The notes: generated from the sequence alone by a model not told the origin. 64,000 bases of DNA from Sagittula stellata E-37 (GCF_039724765.1 NZ_CP155730.1:248001-312000), one strand, 5' to 3'; counted from the stretch's first letter, positions 1-10,173 are shown. Program-made: numbers and translations.

Positions 1-248
1 TTCATCGTCCAGCCGATCACCTCGTCCTCGGACGGGTTGTCGGTGTAGCCTTGGCCCAGCCGGTCGACGGCGATGGCAAGGCGGTCCTTGCCAATCTCCG
101 CGATCAGGGGTTCGAAATCCTCGGCGTTCGAGGCCGAACTGACGTCTCCGATAGTTCCGCCATGGACGAAGACGATGGGCGTTCCGCCCGATCCCTCCGA
201 TAGGTATCGCGTCCGGATGGCACCGACGTTGATGAAATTTTCCTGCAT
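1..248 (-). CDS. alpha/beta hydrolase, N-terminal part (runs off the window)
   Basis: About 82 N-terminal residues are visible; the gene continues beyond base 1. After a short beta-hairpin (INVGAIRTRYLSEGSG) comes the oxyanion-hole strand FVHGGTIGD, then DRLAVDRLGQGYTDNP, the beta-4 segment seen in alpha/beta hydrolases of the meta-cleavage and ester hydrolase type. The nucleophile elbow and catalytic His lie outside the window, so the substrate cannot be judged. The ATG at 248 starts where hydrolase homology begins. Confidence 0.75.
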   Translation of the reverse strand, partial: MQENFINVGAIRTRYLSEGSGGTPIVFVHGGTIGDVSSASNAEDFEPLIAEIGKDRLAIAVDRLGQGYTDNPSEDEVIGWTM

Positions 249-566
249 GACCCTCTCGCAAAGTTTCCGTCAAGAAAACGGAGGACTACTAACAAGTCAA
301 AAGAATTAAAAATCTTAATCCATTCCCCCTGGGAATACAAAATGCAGCTGGCGTGACGCCCTCCGGATAACCGCGAGGGCCCGACATGCGCTCCTGCGCA
401 GAACTGACGGAAAGTGGGTTTTCCCGGCTGGTCGCCTGCTGAAACGCGTCTCGACAAAACGGGTTTCCGGCAGTCGGACACATGATCCAACAGCCCTCAA
501 TGGCAGGAATAAATCGCTTCTCTGAAAGCACTTATCCGATTGAAGGAGGGCGCAGAGGGTCTGACC
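249..566. other. intergenic region, no gene recognised
   Basis: It lies between the hydrolase start (reading left) and the 3' end of the LysR remnant. Bases about 285-345 are clearly AT-richer than the surroundings and probably hold the hydrolase promoter. The short reading frames here show no family resemblance. Confidence 0.4.
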
Positions 567-1397
567 CTAGCGGTCACTCCGCCACCGGCTCAGCAGCATG
601 GTGTGGAATTGCTCCGCGGCGGGCGACAAGGTCGATTTGGGGACCCTCACGATCCCGGCCGTGCGCGAGACCGTCGGCTGAACCAGCGGGATGGCTGCGA
701 TGAAGGGGTGGGGATCGGCCGGAAGCGATATGCGGGGCAGGGCGGCGATGCCGAGACCCGCCTCGACCATGCCGAGGGACGTGGAGAGGTGCTGAACCTC
801 GTAACAGGGGCGCAGCCGAATCTCTGCGACAGCGAGAGCCAGATCCATGATGAGGCGGTTGCCGCTTGAACGGCCAACCGTGATGAGACGATTCTGCGCC
901 ACCTCGGCCCAGGACACCTGATCCGTCTCTGCAAGCGCGTGATCACGTCGGCAAGCCAGATAGAAGGGTTCCTTGATCAGCGGCTCGAAGGTGGCTTCGG
1001 GTTCGTTCTCTCCCAAGAGCGTGATGCCGAAATCGACCTCGCAGCTGATCACGGATTGCAGCACGCGGTTCGCACCGGCATCGAGGATGCGAAACCGGAT
1101 CGCGGTATATTCCGCCGCCAACTGGCCCATGACATCGGGGAGGAAGTAATTGGCCGCCGTCGGGATACAGGCGATGCTGACCAAGCCCGAGCGCCGCTCG
1201 GCAATCTCACGGACCGACAGCAGCGACGTTTCCAGATCGTCCAGCAAGCGCTTGGCGCAGGGCAGGAAATCGCGTCCGACGGCTGTCAGAAAGACCCGCC
1301 GGGTGGTGCGTTCGAAAAGCAGAACGCCAAGGACGGCTTCGAGTTTCTGGATGCGCCTCGTCAGGGCGGGCTGCGACAGGGTCATGTTGTCCACCCA
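567..1397 (-). pseudogene. LysR-type regulator lacking its first ~22 residues
   Basis: The readable protein starts inside the winged HTH, with the recognition helix LSQPALTRRIQKLEAVLG and the wing LFERTTRRVFLTAVG, and continues through a full substrate-binding domain (about residues 90-290 of a usual 300). The first helix and the start of the second are missing. Any upstream codons read into the antisense strand of an aminotransferase gene (PLP-lysine region near 1420), so the apparent N-terminus is an accident of the junction near 1390-1397. DNA binding is probably lost. Confidence 0.75.
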
Positions 1398-1950
1398 TGG
1401 CATCCGCGCCGACATGATCGTCATCGGCAAGCCCATCGCCTCGGGCATCCCGGCGGCGGTCTATGGCTTTGCCTCGGACCTCGCCCGGACCATCGAAAGC
1501 CGCTATCCCGCGCCGGAAGATGAGGATGCATTGGGCATCGGCACGACCCTGACCGGGTCGGCCGTGACACTGGCCGCCATTCGCGGGACGCTGGAACATG
1601 TGCTGACCGAAGAGGCGCATCGGCACATGAACGCGCTGGCCGAACATTACGAGGCGGGGGTGAAGAGCCTGTTCGCGGACCTCGGGCTTGACTGGTCGGT
1701 GATCCGCATGGGCACGCGGATCGAGTTCCTCTACGAAAACACCAATCCCCGGAACGGGTCGGACGTGCTGAATTCGTTCAAGGATTACGACCTCAACGCC
1801 TATCTGCACGTGGCGCTTCTGAACCGGGGATTCGTGCTGACGCCGTCCCACAATATGGCGCTGATGTGCCCCGCGACGACGCGGGCGCAGGTCGACGCGT
1901 TCCACGCCGCCTTCCGGGAGGTTCTGGAGCCGGTCGTGGGCCGCGACTGA
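1392..1950 (+). pseudogene. class III (GSA-type) aminotransferase, C-terminal fragment
   Basis: About 185 residues resemble the C-terminal part of PLP-dependent class III aminotransferases near glutamate-1-semialdehyde aminomutase. The fragment begins just before the PLP lysine (GIRADMIVIGKPIASGIPAA, Lys in GKP) and runs through TLTGSAVTLAAIRGTLEHV to a normal C-terminus. The N-terminal ~250 residues are absent; upstream of about 1390 the frame is antisense LysR. With the beheaded LysR it forms what was probably a divergent pair fused by one deletion. Not functional. Confidence 0.75.
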
Positions 1951-2430
1951 GCGTCCGCATCTGCCCGGAACGGCGGAGCCTGTCCCGCGAAGCGGCCACC
2001 CTGCGTTTCAGGCAGCACCCACCGCATGGAGACGAAGCCGTTGGTCGCGTGTATCGCCGCGCGGCCTCCGGCCTGCCCCTGCCGCAGCCCCAATCGAAAT
2101 CGTTGTGCGCAAGCCCGTTTTGCGGGTCCAAAGCACAGGGCCGCCATGGGCGGGCGCTTCGCCGAACGCGTGTTCGCTGGGGCGGTCAGCGCGTTTGCAG
2201 GGTCGGGCCCAAGCGTCGCTGCGGCGCATCCTGCGGCAAAACATCCGGCCTGACAGCGGAGGGTTGAGAACGCAGGGGGCAAGACGCCTGGCGCCGTATC
2301 GTCAGGGCTCCGGGCTGTGCGCAGATACTTTGATGACCCGGAATGCAAAGGCCAAGAAAAACGTATGTTACCAGCCTTTCGGGTCCCTACGCTCATTGAC
2401 TGGGAGCAAACCGAAAAATCGGAGATGAAA
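1951..2430. other. intergenic region upstream of the betaine-type transporter operon
   Basis: 480 bases separate the aminotransferase fragment from the binding-protein gene. No convincing gene was found. The promoter for the operon starting at 2431 should lie here, but no clear -35/-10 pair stands out. Confidence 0.35.
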
Positions 2431-3393
2431 ATGATCCGCGAAATGAAAACTTACGGTAGGAAAGTCCTAGCGTCGATGACGGTCCTGTCGATGCTCATGT
2501 GCGGCCCGGTTGCGGCCGAGGATCAGAGCGGGCCCATAAAAATCGTCGTGACCGGGATCACGGACGCGGATTTCATTGCCAACGTCTATGCGACGTTCCT
2601 GGAACAGCAGGGTTTCGAGGTCGAGCGCATCAAGGCCGATTACGCAGCGCAATTCGTCGGCCTCGAGGCGGGCGATCTCGATTTCTCGACCAGCATCTGG
2701 GAAACCAGCCGCGATATCTTCGATGCCGCGCTCGCGACGGGCGATGTCGTGAACATGGGCGCGACCGGTGTGAAGATCCGTGAAGGCTGGTGGTACCCGA
2801 CCTATGTCGAGGAAGTCTGTCCCGGCCTGCCGGACTGGAAGGCGCTGCTCGAAACCGACTGCGTCGAGGCGCTGTCGACGATCGAGACCTCTCCGCTCGC
2901 CAGGTTCGTCGAGGCGCCGGCCGACTGGACGACCAACAATGTCGCGCGGGTGAAGTCGCTCGAGCTGCCGTATTCGCTGGAGTCGACCGGCACGCCGGCG
3001 GCGCTCCACGCTGCCATTGTCGGGCCGATGCAGCGCAAGGAGCCGGTGATCGGCTGGGGGTTTGCCCCTGACTGGATGACCACCGAATACGAGGGCAAGT
3101 TCGTCGAGTTCCCGGACTTCGAGCTCGACTGCATCAACGACCCGGCCTGGGGCGCCGATCCGAATGAGATCTGGGATTGCGACAACCCCGCAGGCTACGT
3201 CTGGAAGGTGGCGCATGCCGGCTCCGAGGCCAAGTTCCCGCGCGCTGCCCGCATCCTGCGCCTGTTCCAGCTGAAGACCGACGACGTGGCATGGGGCGTG
3301 CGCCGGGTCGATGTCGACGGTGTCGACAGCATCGAAGCGGCCACCGAGTGGCTTGCCGAGAATGCAGACATCACCGCGGACTGGGCCCTGTGA
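2431..3393 (+). CDS. periplasmic substrate-binding protein of a glycine-betaine/proline-type ABC importer (OpuAC family)
   Basis: 320 residues with a Sec signal peptide (basic MIREMKTYGRK, hydrophobic VLASMTVLSMLMCG, cleavage after VAA). The mature part follows OpuAC/ProX-like proteins: IKIVVTGITDAD at the first strand, LDFSTSIWETSRD, and WWYPTYVEEV, with Trp residues placed as in quaternary-ammonium binding proteins. The ATG at 2431 is chosen because GGAG at 2421-2424 is well spaced from it; 2425 is too close. The stop overlaps the next start (TGATG). It delivers ligand to the ATPase and double permease downstream. Betaine or a related compound is inferred from the family only. Confidence 0.85.
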   Translation: MIREMKTYGRKVLASMTVLSMLMCGPVAAEDQSGPIKIVVTGITDADFIANVYATFLEQQGFEVERIKADYAAQFVGLEAGDLDFSTSIWETSRDIFDAALATGDVVNMGATGVKIREGWWYPTYVEEVCPGLPDWKALLETDCVEALSTIETSPLARFVEAPADWTTNNVARVKSLELPYSLESTGTPAALHAAIVGPMQRKEPVIGWGFAPDWMTTEYEGKFVEFPDFELDCINDPAWGADPNEIWDCDNPAGYVWKVAHAGSEAKFPRAARILRLFQLKTDDVAWGVRRVDVDGVDSIEAATEWLAENADITADWAL

Positions 3394-4454
3394 TGAAATC
3401 TGTGGCGATTCCGAAGAACGAGATCATGCGCTGTTCCGGTGTCTGGAAGTTCTTCGGACCGCAGTCGCGACAGATAGAAACCGGTCGTTTGCGCGGCGTT
3501 ACCGCCGCGCAGATCGACGCATCCGGGCGCCATCTTGCGGGCGTCCGGAATGTCAGCCTTTCTGTCCGACGCGGCGAAATCCTTGTCCTGATGGGGTTGT
3601 CCGGCTCGGGAAAGTCCACCCTCCTGCGCTGCATGGCGCGGCTGATGACGCCGACCTTCGGAGAGGTGTATTTCGACGGCCTCGACATGGGGGACCTCGA
3701 TCAGCGCCGCCTGATGCAGGTGCGCCGCGACAAGATGGGCATGGTGTTCCAGGGCTATGGCCTGCTGCCCCACATGACCGCGCTGCAAAACGTCAGCTTT
3801 CCGATGCGGGTCAAGGGCATAGACAGAGCGCATCGCGAGGCGCGAGCGATGGACATGCTGGCGCTGGTCGGCCTGGAAGACCGCGCGGACCACTATCCCG
3901 ACCAGCTGTCGGGTGGCCAGCAGCAGCGCGTCGGGATCGCCCGGTCGCTGACGCTCAAGCCCGATATCTGGTTCCTCGACGAGCCGTTCTCGGCGCTGGA
4001 CCCGCTGGTGCGGCGGGAGATGCAGGATGAGATCATCCGCTTGCAGACCATGCTGACCAAGTCGATTGTCTTCGTCACCCACGATTGCATCGAGGCGATG
4101 CGCCTGGCCGACCGGATCGCCATCATGAAGGACGGCGAGATCGTCCAGGTGGCAACGCCGGAGGACCTCGTGCTGCAGCCTGCCAACGACTATGTCGCCT
4201 CCTTCATCCAAGATGTGCGCCGGGCGGAGGTGCTGACGGTCGCATCGGTCATGGACCGCGCCGCCGGTGATGCCGACGCCACAGGTCCGGCCATTCGCGA
4301 AGCGGACAAGATCATCGACATCGCCGGGCCGGTTCTGGGCCAGACCGACCCCGTGACGGTGCTCGGCAAGGACGGCACCCCCGTCGGGGCGATCAGCCGC
4401 GCTGCCGTGCTCGATGTCATGCTCGCCGGAACCACGGAGGGCAACCGCGCATGA
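3393..4454 (+). CDS. ATP-binding subunit of a glycine-betaine/proline-type ABC importer (ProV/OpuAA family)
   Basis: 353 residues. It shows Walker A GLSGSGKST (near residue 68), Q-loop VFQGYGLLPH, signature LSGGQQQRVGIARS, Walker B IWFLDEPFSALD and H-loop VTHD. The tail (about 270-353) includes a CBS-like strand pair near VTVLGKDGTPVGAISRA, as in ProV proteins that sense ionic strength. The N-terminal extension (MKSVAIPKNEIMRCSGVWKF) is also ProV-like. The ATG overlaps the previous stop, and the next gene starts at 4451 inside this stop codon, so the three transport genes are translationally coupled. Confidence 0.9.
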   Translation: MKSVAIPKNEIMRCSGVWKFFGPQSRQIETGRLRGVTAAQIDASGRHLAGVRNVSLSVRRGEILVLMGLSGSGKSTLLRCMARLMTPTFGEVYFDGLDMGDLDQRRLMQVRRDKMGMVFQGYGLLPHMTALQNVSFPMRVKGIDRAHREARAMDMLALVGLEDRADHYPDQLSGGQQQRVGIARSLTLKPDIWFLDEPFSALDPLVRREMQDEIIRLQTMLTKSIVFVTHDCIEAMRLADRIAIMKDGEIVQVATPEDLVLQPANDYVASFIQDVRRAEVLTVASVMDRAAGDADATGPAIREADKIIDIAGPVLGQTDPVTVLGKDGTPVGAISRAAVLDVMLAGTTEGNRA

Positions 4455-6463
4455 GCCGATCCATCTTCAGTGCCTTCACCGCCAACGCGCCGCGGGCGTT
4501 CATCGGCTCGAAGCGCCTGTCGCGGGTCCGGGCAGGGTCGGCGGCCTCGCTTCTGCCGCGGGCACTTTTCGCGATCGGTCTTGCCCTTTGCCTTGCCCCG
4601 ATGGTCGGGCTGGACCTGCCGGAGGCCCTCTCCACGGTGCCGGATGCGTTTGTCCCGCCATTCCTCGAATGGTCGGGCAGGGCGGTGACCTACGTGGCCA
4701 AGGAGGCGGCGATATTCGGCGTCGAGGTCAACCAGATCACACGGGGGTTCGCGAGGGTGTTCCTCTACCCGATGCAATTCCTGCAAGGGGTGCTGGTCAA
4801 GGGCCTGACCGTGGGCGGCGTCACGCTGCCGCCGTTGCCATGGCTCTCGATCATCCTCGTGGCAGGCCTTGCAGGCCTGAAGCTTGGCGGCTGGAAGCTG
4901 GCCGGGCTGGTGTCGGCGGCCTTTCTCTATGCGCTGCTGTTCGACCTGTGGGCCCCGACGATGCTGACCCTCTCATCGGTAATCGTGTCGGTGATCGTGG
5001 GCACGATCATGGGCACGCTGCTGGGCATCGCGGTGTTCCGGCAGCCGTGGCTCGAGAAGATATTCACGCCTGTCTACGACATCATGCAGACGGTGCCGAT
5101 CTTCGCCTATCTGGTCCCTATCCTGTACCTGTTCGGGTTCGGGCCGGTCGGCGCCATGATCGCGACGGTCATCTATGCCACACCGCCGATGGCGCGGGTG
5201 GTGACGCTGGCCCTGCAGGAAGTACCGCCCTCGATCCGCGAGGCATCGGCAATGGCGGGAACCACGCCCTGGCAGTCGATGTGGCTCGTCTTGCTGCCCT
5301 CGTGCCGGGCGAAGCTTCTGGTGGGCATCAACCAGCTGATCATGCTTTCGCTGGTCGTTGTCATCATCGCCAGCGTGATCGGGGCCGATGGTCTGGGCGC
5401 GGTGGTGCTTCAGGCCCTGCAATCGCTCAGGATCGGCAACGGCGTCGAGGCCGGGGCGGCCATCGTGCTGCTTGCCATCGCGCTTGATCGGCTGGGCCGG
5501 GCAGCTGCAACGCAGGTTCCGAACCGGCAGGTGGCCCGCTATCTGCGCGGTCCGACCTTCGGCATGGCTCTGCTCGTGGCGTTGGCCGGTCCCGCCCTGC
5601 TTCAGGTTGCGCTGCCGTGGGTTGTCAGTTTTCCGGACTGGGCCAGCCTTTCGATGGCCTCGCACTGGGACGATCTCGTCCTTGCGATCAACGAGAGCTG
5701 GTCCGAGGAGCTGCGCGCGTTCAAGACCGCCACGTTCATCTGGCTGCTCAAGCCCGCCAAGCTGCTGGCGCTTAGCGTTCCGTGGTCCGGCGCCGTGATC
5801 GCGGTGGGTGCGCTGGCCTATATACTGCAGGGCTGGCGGCTTGCCTTGCCCTGCGTCCTGATGATGCTCTTCGTTGCAACGTCGGGTCTGTGGGTGCAGG
5901 CACAGCTGACAACGTATCTTCTGGCGGCGAGTGTTCTTCCGTCGCTGCTGATCGGCATTCCCCTGGGCATCCTGTGTGTCGCCTATCCGAAGGTCGACGC
6001 CGTGATGAGCTGGGTGATCGACACGGTCCAGACGCTGCCCACCTTTGTCTACATCATTCCGGTCATCATGTTCCTCGGGTCGGGCGACTTCGCCGCGCTC
6101 ATCGCCATCGTGGCCTATTCGTGGACACCAGCAGCGCGCTACACCGCTGCCGCTTTGCGCAACATCCCGGCTGCGGTGACAGAAGTCGCCGACATGTCGG
6201 GCGCTTCGGCGTGGCAACGGCTGGTCTGGGTGCGGCTGCCGGTCGCCCGGTCCGGGCTGATCCTTGCCGTCAACCAGACCATCATGATGGCCTTCGGTGT
6301 GCTTGTCATCACGGCGCTGATCGGAACGAAGGGCCTTGAGGCAGAGGCGCTTGTCTCGCTCAGCAAGGCCGATCCGGGGCGCGGGATCGTGGCTGGGGCC
6401 GCCATGGTGTGCCTCGCAATCATTGCCGACCGGCTGCTCCGCGCGTCACTGGCCAAGAGATGA
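4451..6463 (+). CDS. fused double permease of a glycine-betaine/proline-type ABC importer (two ProW-like domains)
   Basis: 670 residues, about twice a ProW permease, with two complete MetI-like transmembrane domains. The first EAA loop is at about residues 256-282 (VPPSIREASAMAGTTPW), the second at about 570-596 (IPAAVTEVADMSGASAW). Each is preceded by the TVPIFAYLVPILYLFG or TLPTFVYIIPVIMFLG segment typical of the family. Both halves of the membrane channel are therefore one polypeptide. The start overlaps the ATPase stop (ATGA). Tandem permeases of this class are known in Rhodobacterales; specificity is not visible. Confidence 0.88.
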   Translation: MSRSIFSAFTANAPRAFIGSKRLSRVRAGSAASLLPRALFAIGLALCLAPMVGLDLPEALSTVPDAFVPPFLEWSGRAVTYVAKEAAIFGVEVNQITRGFARVFLYPMQFLQGVLVKGLTVGGVTLPPLPWLSIILVAGLAGLKLGGWKLAGLVSAAFLYALLFDLWAPTMLTLSSVIVSVIVGTIMGTLLGIAVFRQPWLEKIFTPVYDIMQTVPIFAYLVPILYLFGFGPVGAMIATVIYATPPMARVVTLALQEVPPSIREASAMAGTTPWQSMWLVLLPSCRAKLLVGINQLIMLSLVVVIIASVIGADGLGAVVLQALQSLRIGNGVEAGAAIVLLAIALDRLGRAAATQVPNRQVARYLRGPTFGMALLVALAGPALLQVALPWVVSFPDWASLSMASHWDDLVLAINESWSEELRAFKTATFIWLLKPAKLLALSVPWSGAVIAVGALAYILQGWRLALPCVLMMLFVATSGLWVQAQLTTYLLAASVLPSLLIGIPLGILCVAYPKVDAVMSWVIDTVQTLPTFVYIIPVIMFLGSGDFAALIAIVAYSWTPAARYTAAALRNIPAAVTEVADMSGASAWQRLVWVRLPVARSGLILAVNQTIMMAFGVLVITALIGTKGLEAEALVSLSKADPGRGIVAGAAMVCLAIIADRLLRASLAKR

Positions 6464-6471
6464 GAGTTGAT

Positions 6472-8136
6472 ATGAAGACTGACGCTTATGATTACATCAT
6501 CGTCGGCGCGGGCTCTGCGGGCTGTGTCCTCGCCGGCCGGCTGACGGAAGACCCGGACTGCCGGGTGCTGCTGGTGGAAGCCGGCGGCGGCGACCGCAAT
6601 CCGCTGATCCGTCTGCCGACGGGCGAGGTCTTTACTGTCGGCAGCAAGATGGACTGGCAGTTCCGGAGCGCGCCAGAACCCGGCATGGGCGGGCTCAGTG
6701 TCAGCCTGCCGCGCGGCAAGGTGATCGGCGGCTCTTCCTCGATCAACGGGCAGATCTATGTGCGCGGACATCGCGACGATTACGACGAATGGGCGTCCAT
6801 GGGGGCAGAGGGGTGGTGCTTCGACGATGTCCTGCCCTATTTCAAGCGATCCGAGAGCTGGAAGGGCGATGACAGCACGGGATTGCGCGGCACCTCGGGG
6901 CCGCTCAGAACGGCGTTCGGCAACTACGACAACCCGATCTTCGACGCCTTCTTCGAGGCGGGCCGTCAGATGGGCCATCCGGTCAACCCCGATCATAACG
7001 GCGCCGAGCAGGATGGCTTCAGCTGGTCGCAGTTCACGCATATGCACGGGTTTCCGCTGCGCTGTTCTGCGGCCAATGCCTATCTGGCACCGGCCCGCCG
7101 CCGACCCAACCTGACGGTGCTGACGGGCACTCACGTCGCGCGGCTGAAGATGGAAAAGGGCAGATGCCTCGGGATCACCTGCGCAACGCGCGGCGGCGTG
7201 CCCTACGACATTCTGTGCGGTCAGGAGGTGATCCTTTCCGCCGGCACCTATCAGTCGCCGCAACTGCTGATGCTCTCCGGGATCGGGCCTGCCGACGAAC
7301 TGCGCCGGCACGGCCTGTCCGTCACGCAGGATCTGCCGGGCGTCGGCGCCAACCTGCAGGAACATATCGGGGGCATGGTGCAGCACGCCTGCCTGAAGCC
7401 GATCACCTATTACAGCCTGCTCAACCCGTTGAAGGCAGCCTCTGCGGCGGTTGAGCTGGCGGCTCTGCGCCGCGGCCCGCTGTCCGTCTTCCCGATGAAT
7501 GCGCAGGCGTTTCTCCGGGGCGGGCAGGGGACGGGCCGGCCCGATCTGCAGTTCTACATGTTTCCCGCCGCGATCACCGAAGACAATTATCGCCCGGCCT
7601 TCCATGGCTACAGCATCCACTGGGCCGTGCTGCGCCCGAAATCACGCGGGCGGATTTCGCTGCAATCGGGCGATCCGTTCGACGCGCCTACCATTCTCAA
7701 CAACTTCCTCGTCGAGCCCGAGGATCGCGCCCTGAATCTGGAGGGCCTGAAGATCGCGCGCGAGATCCATGCGCAGACGGCCTTCGACCAACTCCGCGGC
7801 GCGGAAACCGCGCCCGGCGCGGACATGGTCCACGATACGGACCTCGAGAGCTATCTCGAACGGACCTCCGTTCCCCATTATCACCCTGTCGGCACTTGCC
7901 GCATGGGACGGGGTGACGAGGCGGTTGTCGGGCCGGACCTGAAGGTGAGGGGGGTGGAAGGTTTGCGCGTGATCGACGCGTCGGTCATGCCGCTGCTGAT
8001 TGGCGGCAACACCAACGGACCCACGATCATGATCGGTGAGAAGGGGGCAGACCACATCAGAGGCCTGATCCCGTCTCGGGGACAGCAGAGTGTCGCTGCG
8101 GCTGCCGGTCAACCTGCTGACGGCGTTCCGGCGTGA
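6472..8136 (+). CDS. GMC-family FAD oxidoreductase (choline dehydrogenase-like)
   Basis: 554 residues, a normal GMC length. The FAD dinucleotide fold opens with [17 protein letters not shown], then the GMC signature [20 protein letters not shown], the second signature [16 protein letters not shown], and the C-terminal HPVGTCRMG with catalytic His, then [12 protein letters not shown]. It would oxidise an alcohol to an aldehyde using FAD. The ATG at 6472 has GAGAG five bases upstream; an ATG at 6460 overlaps the permease stop but lacks an RBS. Being co-transcribed with a betaine-type importer, an amino or hydroxy osmolyte is a reasonable substrate guess, but BetA identity is not supported. Confidence 0.85.
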   Translation: MKTDAYDYIIVGAGSAGCVLAGRLTEDPDCRVLLVEAGGGDRNPLIRLPTGEVFTVGSKMDWQFRSAPEPGMGGLSVSLPRGKVIGGSSSINGQIYVRGHRDDYDEWASMGAEGWCFDDVLPYFKRSESWKGDDSTGLRGTSGPLRTAFGNYDNPIFDAFFEAGRQMGHPVNPDHNGAEQDGFSWSQFTHMHGFPLRCSAANAYLAPARRRPNLTVLTGTHVARLKMEKGRCLGITCATRGGVPYDILCGQEVILSAGTYQSPQLLMLSGIGPADELRRHGLSVTQDLPGVGANLQEHIGGMVQHACLKPITYYSLLNPLKAASAAVELAALRRGPLSVFPMNAQAFLRGGQGTGRPDLQFYMFPAAITEDNYRPAFHGYSIHWAVLRPKSRGRISLQSGDPFDAPTILNNFLVEPEDRALNLEGLKIAREIHAQTAFDQLRGAETAPGADMVHDTDLESYLERTSVPHYHPVGTCRMGRGDEAVVGPDLKVRGVEGLRVIDASVMPLLIGGNTNGPTIMIGEKGADHIRGLIPSRGQQSVAAAAGQPADGVPA

Positions 8137-8156
8137 GGGAAGGGGAGGATGAAGCG

Positions 8157-9557
8157 ATGAAGACCCGGGACATGCTGTCGGCCAGCGCCATCGCCGCGTC
8201 CGTACGAGCAGGCGAGCTTTCTGCCGTCGAGGTGGTCCGGCATTCGCTCGGCCGCATCGCGGAGATCGACGCGCAGTACAATGCGTTTTGCCTCACTTTG
8301 CCGCAGAGCGCACTGGAGGCGGCCGAAGAGATAGACCGGAAGCGCCGCGCGGGCGAGGCGCTGGGGCCGCTGGCAGGGGTTCCGGTGGCGGTCAAGGATT
8401 TCACGCCAACCGCCGGTATCCGGACAACCTTCGGATCGCGCGCCTTCGAGGATTTTGTGCCCACGACCGACGCGGTCATCGTCCGGCGGCTGCTGGAGGC
8501 CGGCGCCATTCTCGTCGGCAAGACCACGACGCCGGAATTCGCAAGCTCGTGGTTCACCCGGAGCGAGCTGTTCGGCGCAACACGCAACCCGTGGGTGCCC
8601 TCCCATACCTGCGGCGGCTCCTCCGGCGGGGCGGCTGTGGCGGTTGCGACAGGATGCGTGCCATTGGCGGAAGGCTGCGACATGCTCGGCTCGGTCCGTG
8701 GGCCGGCCTCGTTCTGCGGCATCGTCGGCCTCAAGCCGTCGCTGGGCCGCATTCCCTTCGATGCACTGCCATCGACATTCGACGATATCAGCCATTTCGG
8801 CCCATTGGCGCGGACGGTCGAAGATGCCGCCCTTTTCCTGCGCTCGGTCGCCGGGCCCGATCCTGTCGACCTGTTTTCCTACATCCCGTCGCTGAACCTG
8901 CCCGAAACCATCCCGGCGCGGCCGGACGGCCTGCGGATCGCGCTCTCGGCCGATCTGGGCTACGGCGTCGTGCATCCCGAGGTCCGGGCCGCTGTCAAAG
9001 ACACCGCCAAGGCACTCTCCAACACCGGTGCCCGCATCGAGGCGGTCGATCTCGGGCTGGACGCGGACGATGCCGAGCTGACCGCGAATGCCTCGATGGT
9101 CTGGATGGCCGCACATTACGGCGCGCTTCGGGACACCTGTCCGGAGAAGCTTTCGGAACTCACGCTGAAGATGATCGACATCGGCCGGACCTTCGGCGCC
9201 GCCGAGATCAAACGCATCGACTTCCTGCGCGCAAAGCTATGGCGGAAGCTGGCGGGTGTCTTTCAATCGTACGATGTGCTGCTGTGTCCGACGATGGCGC
9301 AACCGGCCCCGGCGCTCGGCGGCGATGATTTCGACTATGGCGGCCGCACCGCCGATGGCCGGATCGCCACGCTGGATCTGACGGGCATGTTCAACCTTGT
9401 CGGCGCATGTCCGGCGGTTTCGGTGCCATGCGGAACGACGGCGGACGGTCTCCCGATCGGCGCACAGATCGTCGGGCCGCCGCATGACGAGGCGCTGGTC
9501 CTGTCGGCGGCGGCGGCCATCGAACGCGTGAGGCCGCAACCCGGCTGGCACCAGTGA
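8157..9557 (+). CDS. amidase signature family hydrolase
   Basis: 466 residues. The Ser-cisSer-Lys apparatus is present: Lys in GVPVAVKDF, the glycine/serine motif THTCGGSSGGAAVAVATG-like segment near residues 153-168 with the cis-Ser, and the nucleophile Ser in GCDMLGSVRGPASFCG, where the family usually has GGS and this protein has LGS. It would hydrolyse a C-N amide bond. The start is set by GGGGAGG at 8142-8148, eight bases from the ATG. It sits 20 bases behind the GMC gene in the same operon. The exact amide is unknown. Confidence 0.85.
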   Translation: MKTRDMLSASAIAASVRAGELSAVEVVRHSLGRIAEIDAQYNAFCLTLPQSALEAAEEIDRKRRAGEALGPLAGVPVAVKDFTPTAGIRTTFGSRAFEDFVPTTDAVIVRRLLEAGAILVGKTTTPEFASSWFTRSELFGATRNPWVPSHTCGGSSGGAAVAVATGCVPLAEGCDMLGSVRGPASFCGIVGLKPSLGRIPFDALPSTFDDISHFGPLARTVEDAALFLRSVAGPDPVDLFSYIPSLNLPETIPARPDGLRIALSADLGYGVVHPEVRAAVKDTAKALSNTGARIEAVDLGLDADDAELTANASMVWMAAHYGALRDTCPEKLSELTLKMIDIGRTFGAAEIKRIDFLRAKLWRKLAGVFQSYDVLLCPTMAQPAPALGGDDFDYGGRTADGRIATLDLTGMFNLVGACPAVSVPCGTTADGLPIGAQIVGPPHDEALVLSAAAAIERVRPQPGWHQ

Positions 9558-9621
9558 CAGCACGCAGATCCCGGAACGGGTGATGCGGACGAGACCCCTT
9601 GCAGACGAAGGACACCGCCCG

Positions 9622-10173
9622 ATGACCAAGAGCATTTCGGTTCTGATCGAACCGGTATCGCCAGAAAACTTTCGCCCCTTCGGTCACATCATGGCCCGAT
9701 CCTCGTACACCCCGGAGTTCTTCGGACCGGACTATTCGTCCGCGCGCATTCCGCTCGTGCTCCGCGGTCAGGCCGACCTGACGATGTTGCGGCACCCTTA
9801 CGGGCCGGTGGCGTGCAGCACGTTCGAAAAACACCCGACGATCACCGAGGTGCGCGTGCCGCTCGACAACGTGCCGTCGATCGTCTTTGTCGCCGATACG
9901 AAGGACATTCCGCAGCCAGAGGACATGAGGGGCTTTCTCGTCGACGGCGAGACGGCGATGCTGATCGGCCAGGATATCTGGCATTCCGCGTCGTTCCCGC
10001 TCGATCCGCGCGGCGCGCATTTCATTCTGGTGTCCGACCGGGAGACCGAGGGCGAACTCGAGGCTGCCGGCGAGAACGGCCCGCCGTCCGTCTACACGCA
10101 GATGGTCGACTGGACCGGCAGGTTTGCACTGGTCCCCGATTATGCGCGGCTTGCCCGCGCGGATGGCGGCTGA
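9622..10173 (+). CDS. ureidoglycolate lyase family protein (AllA-like cupin)
   Basis: 183 residues. The order FRPFGHIM, then LRHPYGPVACSTFEKHPT, then VAD near the middle and IWHSASFPLD matches the AllA family, a single-domain cupin that splits (S)-ureidoglycolate to glyoxylate and urea. The ATG at 9622 is preceded by GAAGGA at 9607-9612. It is the last gene of the first operon and the only ureide-pathway gene here; no allantoinase or allantoate amidohydrolase is seen, so an analogous reaction on another ureido compound is equally possible. Confidence 0.78.
   Translation: MTKSISVLIEPVSPENFRPFGHIMARSSYTPEFFGPDYSSARIPLVLRGQADLTMLRHPYGPVACSTFEKHPTITEVRVPLDNVPSIVFVADTKDIPQPEDMRGFLVDGETAMLIGQDIWHSASFPLDPRGAHFILVSDRETEGELEAAGENGPPSVYTQMVDWTGRFALVPDYARLARADGG

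Noticed and set aside
4973..6217. 414-codon minus-strand frame opposite the double permease
   Set aside because: Arg/His/Asp-rich antisense of membrane-protein codons, no start signal and no homology.
6139..7620. 493-codon minus-strand frame opposite the GMC oxidoreductase
   Set aside because: Antisense shadow crossing a real gene border; no domain.
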